This document shows, in pieces, positions 1 through 7,472 of a stretch of DNA of 64,000 bases (positions are counted from its first letter, which is position 1; the number at the start of each line of letters is the position of its first letter). Location of the stretch: assembly GCF_012927245.1 (NCBI RefSeq), contig NZ_JABBGE010000004.1, positions 310,001-374,000 on the forward strand, in the 5' to 3' direction. The translations under genes were made by a program, and so were the position numbers. The DNA comes from Streptomyces sp. R302. GTDB taxonomy: Bacteria; Actinomycetota; Actinomycetes; Streptomycetales; Streptomycetaceae. Under the pieces are notes generated by a model, which saw only the letters and a list, made by a program, of their open reading frames with translations, had not been told where the DNA came from and did no database searches.

Positions 1-123
1 CTCGTCGAGCTCCGAGAGGAGGCCGTCGACCTCGTCGCGGTCGACGGTCAGGTCGTCCGCGAATCCGCGGTCACCGGTGGCGTCGGGAACGTACTTCACA
101 CAGACAGCGATCCTCAGGGTCAC
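1..123 (-). CDS. etfB: Electron transfer flavoprotein beta subunit, N-terminal part (cut by window edge)
   Basis: The reverse strand starts with GTG at 123 and reads VTLRIAVCVKYVPDATGDRG..., the typical N-terminus of actinobacterial EtfB (residues 1-41 visible). EtfB with EtfA carries electrons from acyl-CoA dehydrogenases to ETF-quinone oxidoreductase. An AGGAG ribosome site lies 6-7 bases before the start. The gene runs off the left edge and follows the acyl-CoA dehydrogenase gene by 28 bases on the same strand, so the two are likely cotranscribed as electron donor and acceptor. Identification rests on a short stretch but the motif is characteristic. Confidence 0.85.
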   Translation of the reverse strand, partial: MTLRIAVCVKYVPDATGDRGFADDLTVDRDEVDGLLSELDE

Positions 124-151
124 GGCCTGGCTCCTTTCAACGAGCGGATGG

Positions 152-1303
152 TTACGGGAGGTTGCGGGCCATGACGATGCGCTGGACCTGGTTGGTGCCT
201 TCGTAGATCTGGGTGATCTTGGCGTCGCGCATCATGCGCTCGACGGGGTAGTCGCGGGTGTAGCCGTAGCCGCCGAGGAGCTGGACGGCGTCGGTGGTGA
301 CCTCCATGGCGACGTCGGAGGCGAAGCACTTGGCCGCGGCGCCGAAGAAGGTCAGGTCGCCGTCGACGCGCTCGGACTTCGCCGCGGCGGCGTAGGTGAG
401 CTGGCGGGCCGCCTCCAGCTTCATGGCCATGTCGGCGAGCATGAACTGCACGCCCTGGAAGTCGGCGATCGGCTTGCCGAACTGCTTGCGCTCCTTGACG
501 TAGCCCTTGGCGTAGTCGAGGGCGCCCTGCGCGATGCCCAGCGCCTGCGCGGCGATGGTGATACGGGTGTGGTCCAGCGTCTTCATCGCGGTCGCGAAAC
601 CGGTGCCCTCGGCGCCGATCATCCGGTCGGCGGGGATGCGGACGTTGTCGAAGTAGACCTCGCGGGTCGGGGAGCCCTTGATGCCGAGCTTCTTCTCCGG
701 CGCGCCGAACGACACGCCCTCGTCGGACTTCTCCACGACGAACGCGGAGATGCCCTTCGAGCGCATCGAAGGGTCGGTGACGGCCATCACCGTGTAGTAC
801 TCCGAGACGCCGGCGTTGGTGATCCAGCGCTTCACGCCGTTCAGCACCCAGAAGTCGCCGTCGCGCACCGCGCGGGTCTTCATCCCCGCCGCGTCCGAAC
901 CCGCGTCCGGCTCCGACAGCGCGTAGGAGAACATCGCCTCACCCGCGGCGAGCGGGGCGAGGTACTTGGCCTTCAGCTCCTCCGAGCCCGACAGGACCAC
1001 CGGCAGCGAGCCCAGCTTGTTCACCGCCGGGATCAGCGACGACGAACCGCAGACGCGCGCGACCTCCTCGATCACGATCACCGTCGCCAGCGCGTCCGCG
1101 CCCGCACCCCCGTACGACTCCGGCACGTGGACCGCGTGCAGGTCGTTCGCGACCAGCGCGTCCAGGGCCTCCTGCGGGAAACGCCCCTCCTCGTCCACCG
1201 CCGCCGCGAACGGAGCGATCTTCGCCTCCGCCAGCGCACGCACCGACTCCCGGAGCATCTCGTGCTCCTCCGACGTCCGGTACAGGTCGAAGTCCTTGCC
1301 CAT
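152..1303 (-). CDS. Acyl-CoA dehydrogenase
   Basis: 383-residue FAD enzyme for alpha,beta-dehydrogenation of acyl-CoA thioesters in beta-oxidation or branched-chain amino acid breakdown. Length and motifs fit the family: YALSEPDAGSDAAG (FAD/substrate contact), GVKRWITNAG, and the C-terminal QLLGGYGYTRDYPVERMMRDAKITQIYEGTNQ motif in pieces, whose IYEGTNQ contains the catalytic Glu of the short-chain/butyryl type. The start MGKDFDLYR at 1303 is chosen because GGGAG lies 9 bases upstream; an earlier ATG at 1357 would read through an inverted repeat. Electrons probably go to the EtfB encoded just downstream. The substrate cannot be told from sequence. An 11-bp inverted repeat and an ARE-like site lie upstream. 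Confidence 0.93.
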   Translation of the reverse strand: MGKDFDLYRTSEEHEMLRESVRALAEAKIAPFAAAVDEEGRFPQEALDALVANDLHAVHVPESYGGAGADALATVIVIEEVARVCGSSSLIPAVNKLGSLPVVLSGSEELKAKYLAPLAAGEAMFSYALSEPDAGSDAAGMKTRAVRDGDFWVLNGVKRWITNAGVSEYYTVMAVTDPSMRSKGISAFVVEKSDEGVSFGAPEKKLGIKGSPTREVYFDNVRIPADRMIGAEGTGFATAMKTLDHTRITIAAQALGIAQGALDYAKGYVKERKQFGKPIADFQGVQFMLADMAMKLEAARQLTYAAAAKSERVDGDLTFFGAAAKCFASDVAMEVTTDAVQLLGGYGYTRDYPVERMMRDAKITQIYEGTNQVQRIVMARNLP

Positions 1304-1328
1304 GCTCTTGAGCTCCCTGGAATGCTTG

Positions 1329-1366
1329 TGGCACTGAGTACCCTCAGCAAAACACACTCAGTGCCA
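1329..1366 (-). promoter_or_regulatory. 11-bp inverted repeat before the acyl-CoA dehydrogenase gene (candidate operator)
   Basis: TGGCACTGAGT (1329-1339) and ACTCAGTGCCA (1356-1366) are perfect complementary arms with 16 bases between. Inside lies a smaller dyad CTGAG-TACC-CTCAG (1335-1347). The element sits 26 bases before the start codon, where a repressor of a beta-oxidation gene would bind. The regulator is not identified. Confidence 0.5.
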
Positions 1367-1376
1367 TGATGCCAGA

Positions 1377-1407
1377 GCGCCCCGACGGCGGAGTGCCGTC
1401 GGGGCGC
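1377..1407 (-). terminator. Stem-loop after the GBL receptor gene
   Basis: GCGCCCCGACGGC (1377-1389) pairs perfectly with GCCGTCGGGGCGC (1395-1407) across a 5-base loop. It lies 40 bases beyond the receptor stop codon and separates it from the acyl-CoA dehydrogenase gene. There is no T-run, as is common in Streptomyces terminators. Confidence 0.6.
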
Positions 1408-1428
1408 ATAAAAGACCGGTCGGTATGT
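1407..1428 (-). promoter_or_regulatory. ARE-like site (GBL receptor binding element)
   Basis: The plus strand contains GGTCGGTATGT (1418-1428), which matches the ArpA half-site consensus GG(T/C)CGGT(A/T)(T/C)G(T/G) at every position as I recall it. The other half is degenerate outside the inner GACC (1414-1417). Flanking AAAAG and TTTTT tracts are also typical of autoregulatory elements. It lies just after the receptor gene and upstream of the terminator-like hairpin and acyl-CoA dehydrogenase gene. Binding is inferred. Confidence 0.5.
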
Positions 1429-1447
1429 TTTTGTTGGGACGCTCCGG

Positions 1448-2125
1448 TTACGCGTGGACGTCGGAAGAGACGTCGTCCCGATGCTGGCGCCCGGCCTCGT
1501 ACTCGGCCGCGAGCGCGCGCCCCCGCTCGGCGCTCATGTCCAGTTCGAGCAGGATCGACGGCGTGCATATCGACGGGATCAGATGCTTCATCAGCACCGT
1601 CGTCCGATGCGGGAGATCATTGCGATCGCACAGCACCGCGGACATCGTCTGGATTCCGGTGAACGCGCCGGAGAACAGCTCGGCCGTGTCCGTCACGTTC
1701 ACATGGCGGAGCAGCTCGCCGCGCGCCCTCGCCACGGTGAGGATGTCCGAGACCTGGTCGACCCAGGCCTGGAACGGGATGGCACGGTTGACGCTCACCG
1801 CCCCGCTGTCGAGGGCGAGCGCGACGCTCGCCTGCACCAGCGGGTCGTGCTGGAGGCGGTGGGCGAGCAGGAAGCCCTGGTCTATGAGCTCCTGGAGCTT
1901 GACCTCCTGCGGGGTGAGCGGCTCGTCGAGCAGCTGGGCGTCGAGGACGCCCATGGCGACCTCTTCCTTGGATGCAAAGTGGAAATACAGCGCACCCTTG
2001 GTCACTCCGGCGCGCGCGAGGATCTCCCCGACGGTGGCCCGCTCGTATCCGCGCTCCGCGAAGACGGTGGCGGCTGCTTCGAGGATCGTCCGTCGTGTTC
2101 GGATGGCACGCGCTTGTTGTGCCAC
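1448..2125 (-). CDS. Gamma-butyrolactone receptor-type TetR repressor (ArpA/ScbR family)
   Basis: 225-residue DNA-binding repressor released by a butyrolactone or butenolide signal. The N-terminal HTH reads AIRTRRTILEAAATVFAERG followed by VTKGALYFHFASKEEVA, nearly diagnostic for ArpA/ScbR/BarA proteins rather than generic TetR. Trp121 in PFQAWVDQV aligns with the ligand-contacting Trp of ArpA (W119) and CprB (W127), favouring a true receptor over a pseudo-receptor. GTG at 2125 is preceded by GGAGG. The gene is divergent from the afsA homologue, the standard layout of a signal synthase/receptor pair, and probably represses both promoters through the element at 2176-2205. Which ligand it binds is unknown. 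Confidence 0.92.
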   Translation of the reverse strand: MAQQARAIRTRRTILEAAATVFAERGYERATVGEILARAGVTKGALYFHFASKEEVAMGVLDAQLLDEPLTPQEVKLQELIDQGFLLAHRLQHDPLVQASVALALDSGAVSVNRAIPFQAWVDQVSDILTVARARGELLRHVNVTDTAELFSGAFTGIQTMSAVLCDRNDLPHRTTVLMKHLIPSICTPSILLELDMSAERGRALAAEYEAGRQHRDDVSSDVHA

Positions 2126-2175
2126 AGGGCCCTCCCGCTGTCTCACTGTGTGCTTTCGCCGTGTGACGTGAAGCA

Positions 2176-2205
2176 TTGAAAAAGAAACCGGAACGTACGT
2201 ACCCT
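2176..2205 (+). promoter_or_regulatory. afsA-side promoter with overlapping ARE-like sequence
   Basis: TTGAAA (2176-2181) and TACCCT (2200-2205), 18 bases apart, form a plausible sigma-70-type promoter for the afsA homologue. The spacer AAGAAACCGGAACGTACG has, on the reverse strand, the CCGGTTTCTTTTT block and alternating purine/pyrimidine half typical of ARE elements. The site lies 50 bases from the receptor start, so one bound receptor could control both genes. Assignment is by resemblance. Confidence 0.45.
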
Positions 2206-2253
2206 ACGCCGGGCCGGGCATGAGGCTCGGGGGGAAGGCCACAGGGGGAAGAC

Positions 2254-3207
2254 ATGGACCGGCACGAACCACAGGGGGAAACGAAAGGGACGAGCGTCCC
2301 CGGAGAGTTCGTCCACCGGCACGACCCCCTGGACATCATCCCCACCGGCTGGACGCGGCTCGCGGAGAACCGCTTCTCCGTGTCCGCCGCCTGGTCCACC
2401 GGGCATCCCTTCTTCTCCCCGGTCGATGGCGACCGGCACGATCCGATTCTGGTCGCCGAGACCATACGCCAGGCGACGATGCTCATCGCCCACGCCGAGT
2501 ACGACGTCCCCGTCGAGTCGCAGTTCGTCCTCTGGGACCTCTCCTACGACGCCGAGCCCGACGCCCTCCTGGTCGACGACGACGGCGCGGACCTCACCGT
2601 CGACGTGATCCTGTCCGACGTACGAGGCCGGGGCCGGGGGCTGCGGGCGCTGCGCACCACCACGGTCCTCACCCGGGACGGACGCCTCGTGGCGACCGGC
2701 CGCGGCGTGGCGAGCTGCACCTCCGCCGCCGCGTACCGCCGGATCCGCGGCCCCCAGCTGGCCCTCCTCGGCCGGCCGGTGCCGCTCATAACCGGCGTCG
2801 CCCCCCACTCGGTGGGCCGGGAGCGGCCCGAGGACGTGGTCCTCGGGGCGGGCGCCCTGCCCGGCCAGTGGCAGCTGCGGATCGACACCGGCCACCCCAC
2901 GCTCTTCCGCCGCCCCAACGACCACGTCCCCGGCATGCTGCTCCTGGAGGCGGCCCGCCAGGCGGCGCACGCCACGTTCGGGTCCGAGAAGTTCTTCCCC
3001 TCGGTGATGAACGTCTCCTTCCACCGGTACGCCGAGCTCGACACCCCCTGCTGGATCACCGCCGAGGTCGTCCCCGCCCTGGACCCCGAGACGTACGCCG
3101 TGCGGATCTCCGGACGCCAGGACGGCCAGTCCGTCTTCACCTGCACCTTCACCTCGCCGACCGGCGCCCTCGCCCCCGTCGAGGTCGACCACCGCCTCGC
3201 GAGCTGA
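2254..3207 (+). CDS. AfsA-family gamma-butyrolactone synthase
   Basis: 317-residue homologue of AfsA/ScbA. AfsA condenses dihydroxyacetone phosphate with a beta-ketoacyl thioester, the first committed step of A-factor-type signals. Two hotdog repeats are visible: one around HPFFSPVDGDRHDPILVAET (residues ~50-70) and one around HPTLFRRPNDHVPGMLLLEA (residues ~215-235), the latter nearly identical to AfsA. ATG 2254 follows AGGGGGAA. It is divergent from the receptor gene and 39 bases before the SDR gene, suggesting a biosynthetic operon. No antibiotic cluster is visible in this window, so the controlled pathway must lie elsewhere. Confidence 0.94.
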   Translation: MDRHEPQGETKGTSVPGEFVHRHDPLDIIPTGWTRLAENRFSVSAAWSTGHPFFSPVDGDRHDPILVAETIRQATMLIAHAEYDVPVESQFVLWDLSYDAEPDALLVDDDGADLTVDVILSDVRGRGRGLRALRTTTVLTRDGRLVATGRGVASCTSAAAYRRIRGPQLALLGRPVPLITGVAPHSVGRERPEDVVLGAGALPGQWQLRIDTGHPTLFRRPNDHVPGMLLLEAARQAAHATFGSEKFFPSVMNVSFHRYAELDTPCWITAEVVPALDPETYAVRISGRQDGQSVFTCTFTSPTGALAPVEVDHRLAS

Positions 3208-3246
3208 CCGCCCGGCCGCGCCCGCCCCTCTCACCGGAAGAACGTC

Positions 3247-4224
3247 ATGGGAACCCGCCTCCTCGTCACCGGCGCCACCGGCTTCATCGGCGGCCGGGTC
3301 GCCGCCGCGGCCGCCGCGCACCCCGATCTCGACCGGGTGCGCCTGCTCGTCAGGAACCCGGACGCGGCCCCCGCCGCGCACCAGGACGCCCCCGCCGGCG
3401 GGCCCGTCGTCGAGACCGTCCAGGGCGACGTCCGCGACCCCGCGAGCCTGCGCCGCGCCTGCGAAGGGGTCGACGCCGTCATCCACTGCGCCTCCGCGAT
3501 CGGCGGCGAGGAGGAGCTCCTGCGGGCCGTCAACGAGCACGGCACCCGCGACCTCGTCGACGCCGCCCGCCGGGCCGGAGCCGGCCGGATCGTCGCCCTC
3601 AGCACCGCCTCCGTCCACGGCCGCGGCCCCTTCCGGGCCGCCGCGCCCGGCACCCTCCCGCTCGCCCCGGTGTCGGCGACCAGCCGTACCCGCGCCGCCG
3701 GGGAGCGGTACGTCCTGGACGCCGGCGGCACCGTGCTGCGCCCGCACCTGGTCTACGGGACGGGGGACCGGCAGGTCGTGCCCGGGATCCTGACGCTGCT
3801 CGCCGCGCTGCCCGGGCCGCTGGCCGGCAGCGGCTCGCTCCACTCGCTCATCGAGGTGGAGAGCCTGGCGGGCGCCCTCCTGGGCGCCGCCCTCTCCCCG
3901 GCGACCGGGCCGGGCGCGTACTACCTCGCCCATCCGGACCCGGTCTCCGACGACGAGCTGCTCGCCGCCGTCGAGCCCCTGCTCCCGGAGTCGGCGAGGG
4001 CCGCCCGGGGGCCCGCCGTGGAGTTCGCCGAGGCCCGGAAGCTGCTGGTCGGGAACCCGCTCGCCGCCCACCACCTGGAGATGTTCGGCCTCGACCACTG
4101 GTTCGCCGACGAGCGCCCCTGGACCGACTTCGGCCGCGGCCCCGGCCCCGGTTTCACCGCCGTCTTCCCCCGCCACCTGAGCTGGTACCGGCGACTTCTC
4201 GCCGACCGCGCGGAACGGGCATAG
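3247..4224 (+). CDS. Extended SDR / NAD-dependent epimerase-like reductase of the GBL module
   Basis: 325-residue protein with a Rossmann start GATGFIGGRVAAAA and the VIHCAS and STASVHG segments of extended SDRs, then VLRPHLVYGTGD. In GBL and butenolide loci such enzymes are thought to reduce or tailor the signal precursor, which fits its place 39 bases after the afsA homologue. The usual YxxxK catalytic pair seems absent: the aligned stretch SATSRTRAAGE has Thr and Arg there. The reaction is therefore uncertain. ATG at 3247 is preceded by GGAAG. Confidence 0.8.
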   Translation: MGTRLLVTGATGFIGGRVAAAAAAHPDLDRVRLLVRNPDAAPAAHQDAPAGGPVVETVQGDVRDPASLRRACEGVDAVIHCASAIGGEEELLRAVNEHGTRDLVDAARRAGAGRIVALSTASVHGRGPFRAAAPGTLPLAPVSATSRTRAAGERYVLDAGGTVLRPHLVYGTGDRQVVPGILTLLAALPGPLAGSGSLHSLIEVESLAGALLGAALSPATGPGAYYLAHPDPVSDDELLAAVEPLLPESARAARGPAVEFAEARKLLVGNPLAAHHLEMFGLDHWFADERPWTDFGRGPGPGFTAVFPRHLSWYRRLLADRAERA

Positions 4225-4269
4225 TCCGTCACCTCGGCGACCGCACCGCGCGTCTAAGGTGGGGGCACG

Positions 4270-4875
4270 ATGACCAGTTTCCGTGAGAGTGTTCGGACCC
4301 TGCTCCGGGAGCAGGTGCTCGATGCCGCCTATGGGCTCGTGGCGGCCGACGGATGGGGCGTGCTGCGGATGACCGCCATCGCGCGGGCCGCGGGGATCAG
4401 CCGGCAGACGCTCTACAACGAGTTCGGGTCGAAGGAGGCGATCGGCGGGGCGCTCGTGCGGCGCGAGCTGGAGCGGTTCCTGGTGGGGATCCAGCGCGAG
4501 CTGGACGCGCACCGGGGACGCCTTGAGCGGGCCGCGCGGGCCGGGGTGGAGTACACGCTCCAGCAGGCCGTCGACAATCCGCTGATCAAGAGCGTGCTGC
4601 TGGCCGCCCGGGGCGGGGCCGACGCCGATCTGCTCGCCTATCTGACCACGCGCACCGAGCCCGTCTTCGGGACCGCGATGACCCTGCTCGACGCGTACGC
4701 GATCGAGGCCTGGCCCGACGTGGACGAGGAGTCGCGGGGGCTCGCCGTCGAGACCATCGTGCGGCTCACCGTCAGCCACATCGTCCAGCCCGTCGCGCCG
4801 CCCGAGGAGTCCGCGCGGCGGATCGCCCGCGTCACCGCGCGGGTCGCCTACCCGGGCGGGGTGCCGGAGGACTGA
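4270..4875 (+). CDS. TetR/AcrR family regulator
   Basis: 201-residue repressor. The HTH is clear in residues 15-60: LDAAYGLVAADGWGVLRMTA, then GISRQTLYNEFGSKEAI. The C-terminal half resembles no ligand class I can name. It lies 45 bases after the SDR gene in the same direction, so it may be cotranscribed with the GBL module and add a second regulatory layer; it lacks the ArpA-type HTH signature. The target is unknown. The gene ends 10 bases from the end of the convergent histidine kinase gene. Confidence 0.88.
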   Translation: MTSFRESVRTLLREQVLDAAYGLVAADGWGVLRMTAIARAAGISRQTLYNEFGSKEAIGGALVRRELERFLVGIQRELDAHRGRLERAARAGVEYTLQQAVDNPLIKSVLLAARGGADADLLAYLTTRTEPVFGTAMTLLDAYAIEAWPDVDEESRGLAVETIVRLTVSHIVQPVAPPEESARRIARVTARVAYPGGVPED

Positions 4876-4884
4876 CCGGGCCGG

Positions 4885-6102
4885 TCAGTCCCCGGTCAGG
4901 GGGACCGCCGCCGACAGGACCGTGCCCTCGCCCGGGGCCGACTCGACCGTGAGGGTGCCGCCCAGCTGGCGGGCCCGGGTGCGGATCGCCGGAAGGCCGT
5001 GGCCCCGGACGCCGTCCCCGTCGCGGGCGGCCGACGGGTCGAAGCCCCGGCCGTCGTCGGCGATGTCCAGGACGACCTGGTCGTCGAGGTACGTGAGGGT
5101 GAGCGCGGCGGTACGGGCCTCCGCGTGCTCCCGTACGTTGGCGAGCGCGCCCTGCGCGATCCGGAGCAGCGCCGACTGCACCCGGTCCGGGAGCCGGCGG
5201 CCCTGGCCGCCCTCGACGTGGCAGCGGACGGCGAGGCCGTCCGTGGACTCGCGGCGGGCCAGGGTGCGCAGGGCCTCGTCCAGGCCGCCGCCCCCGGCGA
5301 GGTCGGCGGGGGCCAGGTCGTGGACGAAGCGACGGGCCTCGGTGAGGTTGTGCTCGGCGATCGCGGTGGCCGCGCGCACGTGCCGGTGGGCCGTGTCGGG
5401 GTCCGACCGCCAGGTGCGGTCGGCGGCCTGGAGCAGCATCTGCTGGCTGGACAGGCCCTGGGCGAGGGTGTCGTGGATCTCCATGGAGAGCCGCTGCCGC
5501 TCGGCGAGGGTGCCCTCGCGCCGCTCGGTGGCGGCGAGCTCCCTGCGGGTGCGGACGAGGTCCGTGATGAGCTCGCGCTGCCGCCGGGTCTGCTCGTCCA
5601 TGCGGACGAAGACGGCGACGCAGATCGCCGCGACCGCCGGCGGACCGAGCAGGATGTCGAACTCGAAGCGGCCGGCGAGGCGCAGCTGCGCGGTGACCGA
5701 GACGACCGTGAGCAGCCCGATGAAACAGGCCGCGACCGGCGGACGCAGATTGCGCAGGCCGAGGTAGAAGAGCGGGATCGAGCACCAGGCGAAGCTCGGG
5801 GCGAGGAAGACCAGCGCGATCCACGTCGCCGTGCAGGCACCGAGCCACAGGTGGCGCCGGCTCCGGTCGGCGGCGAGCGCGGGCTCGGCCACGTACAGCA
5901 CCGCGAGTCCGGCGGCGAGGGCGACCACCCAGGGGGCGATCCCCTCGCCGGTGTGCCGCATCAGGAAGCGGGTCAGCGAGGAGCCGAGCAGCAGGAAGAA
6001 GCCCGTGTGGAGCAGGACCCGGAACCAGCGGGCCTCGTCGTCCGCCGACCGCGCGTCCCCTCCGGGGCCCGTCGCCGTCCCCGTCCCGTCCCACCGTGCC
6101 AT
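4885..6102 (-). CDS. Sensor histidine kinase, NarL-type (HisKA_3), orphan
   Basis: 405-residue membrane kinase. About five to six hydrophobic segments occupy residues ~30-160, a short linker follows, then the HisKA_3 phosphoacceptor motif SMEIHDTLAQGLSSQQMLLQ with the phosphorylated His, and a HATPase_c domain with DIADDGRGFDPS and GHGLPAIRTRARQLGG. ATG 6102 is chosen over an upstream ATG at 6180 because GGAGAGG lies before it and homologous kinases begin near here. No response regulator adjoins it (CorA on one side, convergent TetR on the other), so its partner is encoded elsewhere. The stimulus is unknown. Confidence 0.92.
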   Translation of the reverse strand: MARWDGTGTATGPGGDARSADDEARWFRVLLHTGFFLLLGSSLTRFLMRHTGEGIAPWVVALAAGLAVLYVAEPALAADRSRRHLWLGACTATWIALVFLAPSFAWCSIPLFYLGLRNLRPPVAACFIGLLTVVSVTAQLRLAGRFEFDILLGPPAVAAICVAVFVRMDEQTRRQRELITDLVRTRRELAATERREGTLAERQRLSMEIHDTLAQGLSSQQMLLQAADRTWRSDPDTAHRHVRAATAIAEHNLTEARRFVHDLAPADLAGGGGLDEALRTLARRESTDGLAVRCHVEGGQGRRLPDRVQSALLRIAQGALANVREHAEARTAALTLTYLDDQVVLDIADDGRGFDPSAARDGDGVRGHGLPAIRTRARQLGGTLTVESAPGEGTVLSAAVPLTGD

Positions 6103-6328
6103 GCCGTGCCGTACCTCTCCGCCGCCCGCCGATCGGATGAACGGAGCAAACCTCTCATATCCGCCGCGCAGGACGAGCACGGTCGTGGCGGCGGGGGAGA
6201 GCGGTCGGCCGCGAGGGTCTGCCCCTGCCCGTGTCGGACAGGCCCTCCCGCATCCGCGCCGGCGCGTCTGGGAACCGTCAAGATCCCACGGGCGGCCGTC
6301 GGCCGTCGGCCGTCTCGCACCGGTACGG

Positions 6329-7420
6329 CTACAGCCAGCCGTTGCGCCGGAAGCCGCGGTGGATGACGTAACAGGCCACCGCGATCACCCCGAGGACCAC
6401 CGGGTAGCCGTAGGTCCAGCCCAGCTCCGGCATGTGGTCGAAGTTCATGCCGTAGACCCCGCAGACCATGGTCGGCACGGCGACGATCGCCGCCCACGCG
6501 GTGATCTTCCGCATGTCCTCGTTCTGCGCCACGGTCACCTGCGCCAGGTGCGCCTGCAGCACGGAGTCGAGCAGGGTGTCGTACGAGGCGATCTGCTCGG
6601 TCACGCGGGAGAGGTGGTCGGTGACGTCCCGGAAGTACGCCCGGATCTCCGGGTCCACCAGCGGCATCGGCCGGGTCGCGAGCGCCGTCAGCGGGCGGGC
6701 GAGCGGTGCGACGGCCCGGCGCAGTTCGAGCAGCTCCCGTTTGAGCTGGTAGATCCGGCCCGCGTCGCGGCGGTCGGCCTGCGCGGAGAAGACCGCGTTC
6801 TCGATCGCGTCGAGGTCGGTCTGCACCGCGTCCGTGACGGCGAGGTAGTCGTCCACCACGTGGTCGACGACGGCGTGCAGCACCGCCGACGGGCCCTTGA
6901 CCAGCTGCTCGGGCAGCTCCTCCAGGGCCTCGCGCAGGGGGCCGAGGGAGCCGTGCCCGCCGTGCCGGACGGTGATGACGAAGTCGGGTCCGACGAAGGC
7001 CATCAGCTCGCCGGTGTCCACCACCTCGCTGGTCGCGGTGAGTTCCTCGTGCTCGACGTACCGGACCGTCTTCAGGACGGCGAAGAGCACGCCGTCGTAC
7101 TCCTCGATCTTGGGGCGCTGATGGGCGTGGACGGCGTCCTCGACGGCCAGCGGGTGCAGTCCGAAGAGCTCGGCGAGGACGGTCAACTCCTTCTCCGCCG
7201 GCTCGTGCAGGCCGATCCACACGAAGCCGTCGCCGGTGCGCCGCACATGCCGCAGCGCCTCGTCCGCGCCGCCGCCCCGGACGGTGCGGCGCACGCCGTC
7301 GGCGTACACCACGCAGTTGACGACCGCGCTGCCGAGCGGCGAGCGCGCCGGGTGGCTCAGGTCCACGGTGCGGCGATAGGTCCGGCGGACGGCGGTGCGC
7401 AGGCGCTGGATCACGGACAC
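6329..7420 (-). CDS. corA: CorA-like Mg2+/Co2+ transporter (copy 1)
   Basis: 363-residue inner-membrane divalent cation channel. The long soluble alpha/beta N-domain is followed by two C-terminal transmembrane helices with the signature YGMNF between them (GVYGMNFDHMPEL). The protein ends in a positively charged tail RRNGWL. GTG 7420 follows AAGGAGT. It stands alone between the kinase and oxidase genes. A second CorA (23871-24977) shares the same architecture and YGMNF motif, so they are paralogues that may differ in metal or regulation. Confidence 0.93.
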   Translation of the reverse strand: MSVIQRLRTAVRRTYRRTVDLSHPARSPLGSAVVNCVVYADGVRRTVRGGGADEALRHVRRTGDGFVWIGLHEPAEKELTVLAELFGLHPLAVEDAVHAHQRPKIEEYDGVLFAVLKTVRYVEHEELTATSEVVDTGELMAFVGPDFVITVRHGGHGSLGPLREALEELPEQLVKGPSAVLHAVVDHVVDDYLAVTDAVQTDLDAIENAVFSAQADRRDAGRIYQLKRELLELRRAVAPLARPLTALATRPMPLVDPEIRAYFRDVTDHLSRVTEQIASYDTLLDSVLQAHLAQVTVAQNEDMRKITAWAAIVAVPTMVCGVYGMNFDHMPELGWTYGYPVVLGVIAVACYVIHRGFRRNGWL

Positions 7421-7472
7421 GGTGGTACTCCTTCGGCAGACCGGGCCAGTGTGCCACCGCCCGGCGCCGAGG

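Noticed and set aside
1304..1357. Extended N-terminus of the acyl-CoA dehydrogenase from ATG 1357
   Set aside because: The extra 18 residues (MCFAEGTQCHKHSRELKS) are encoded by an inverted repeat/operator region, and a good ribosome site precedes the internal ATG at 1303.
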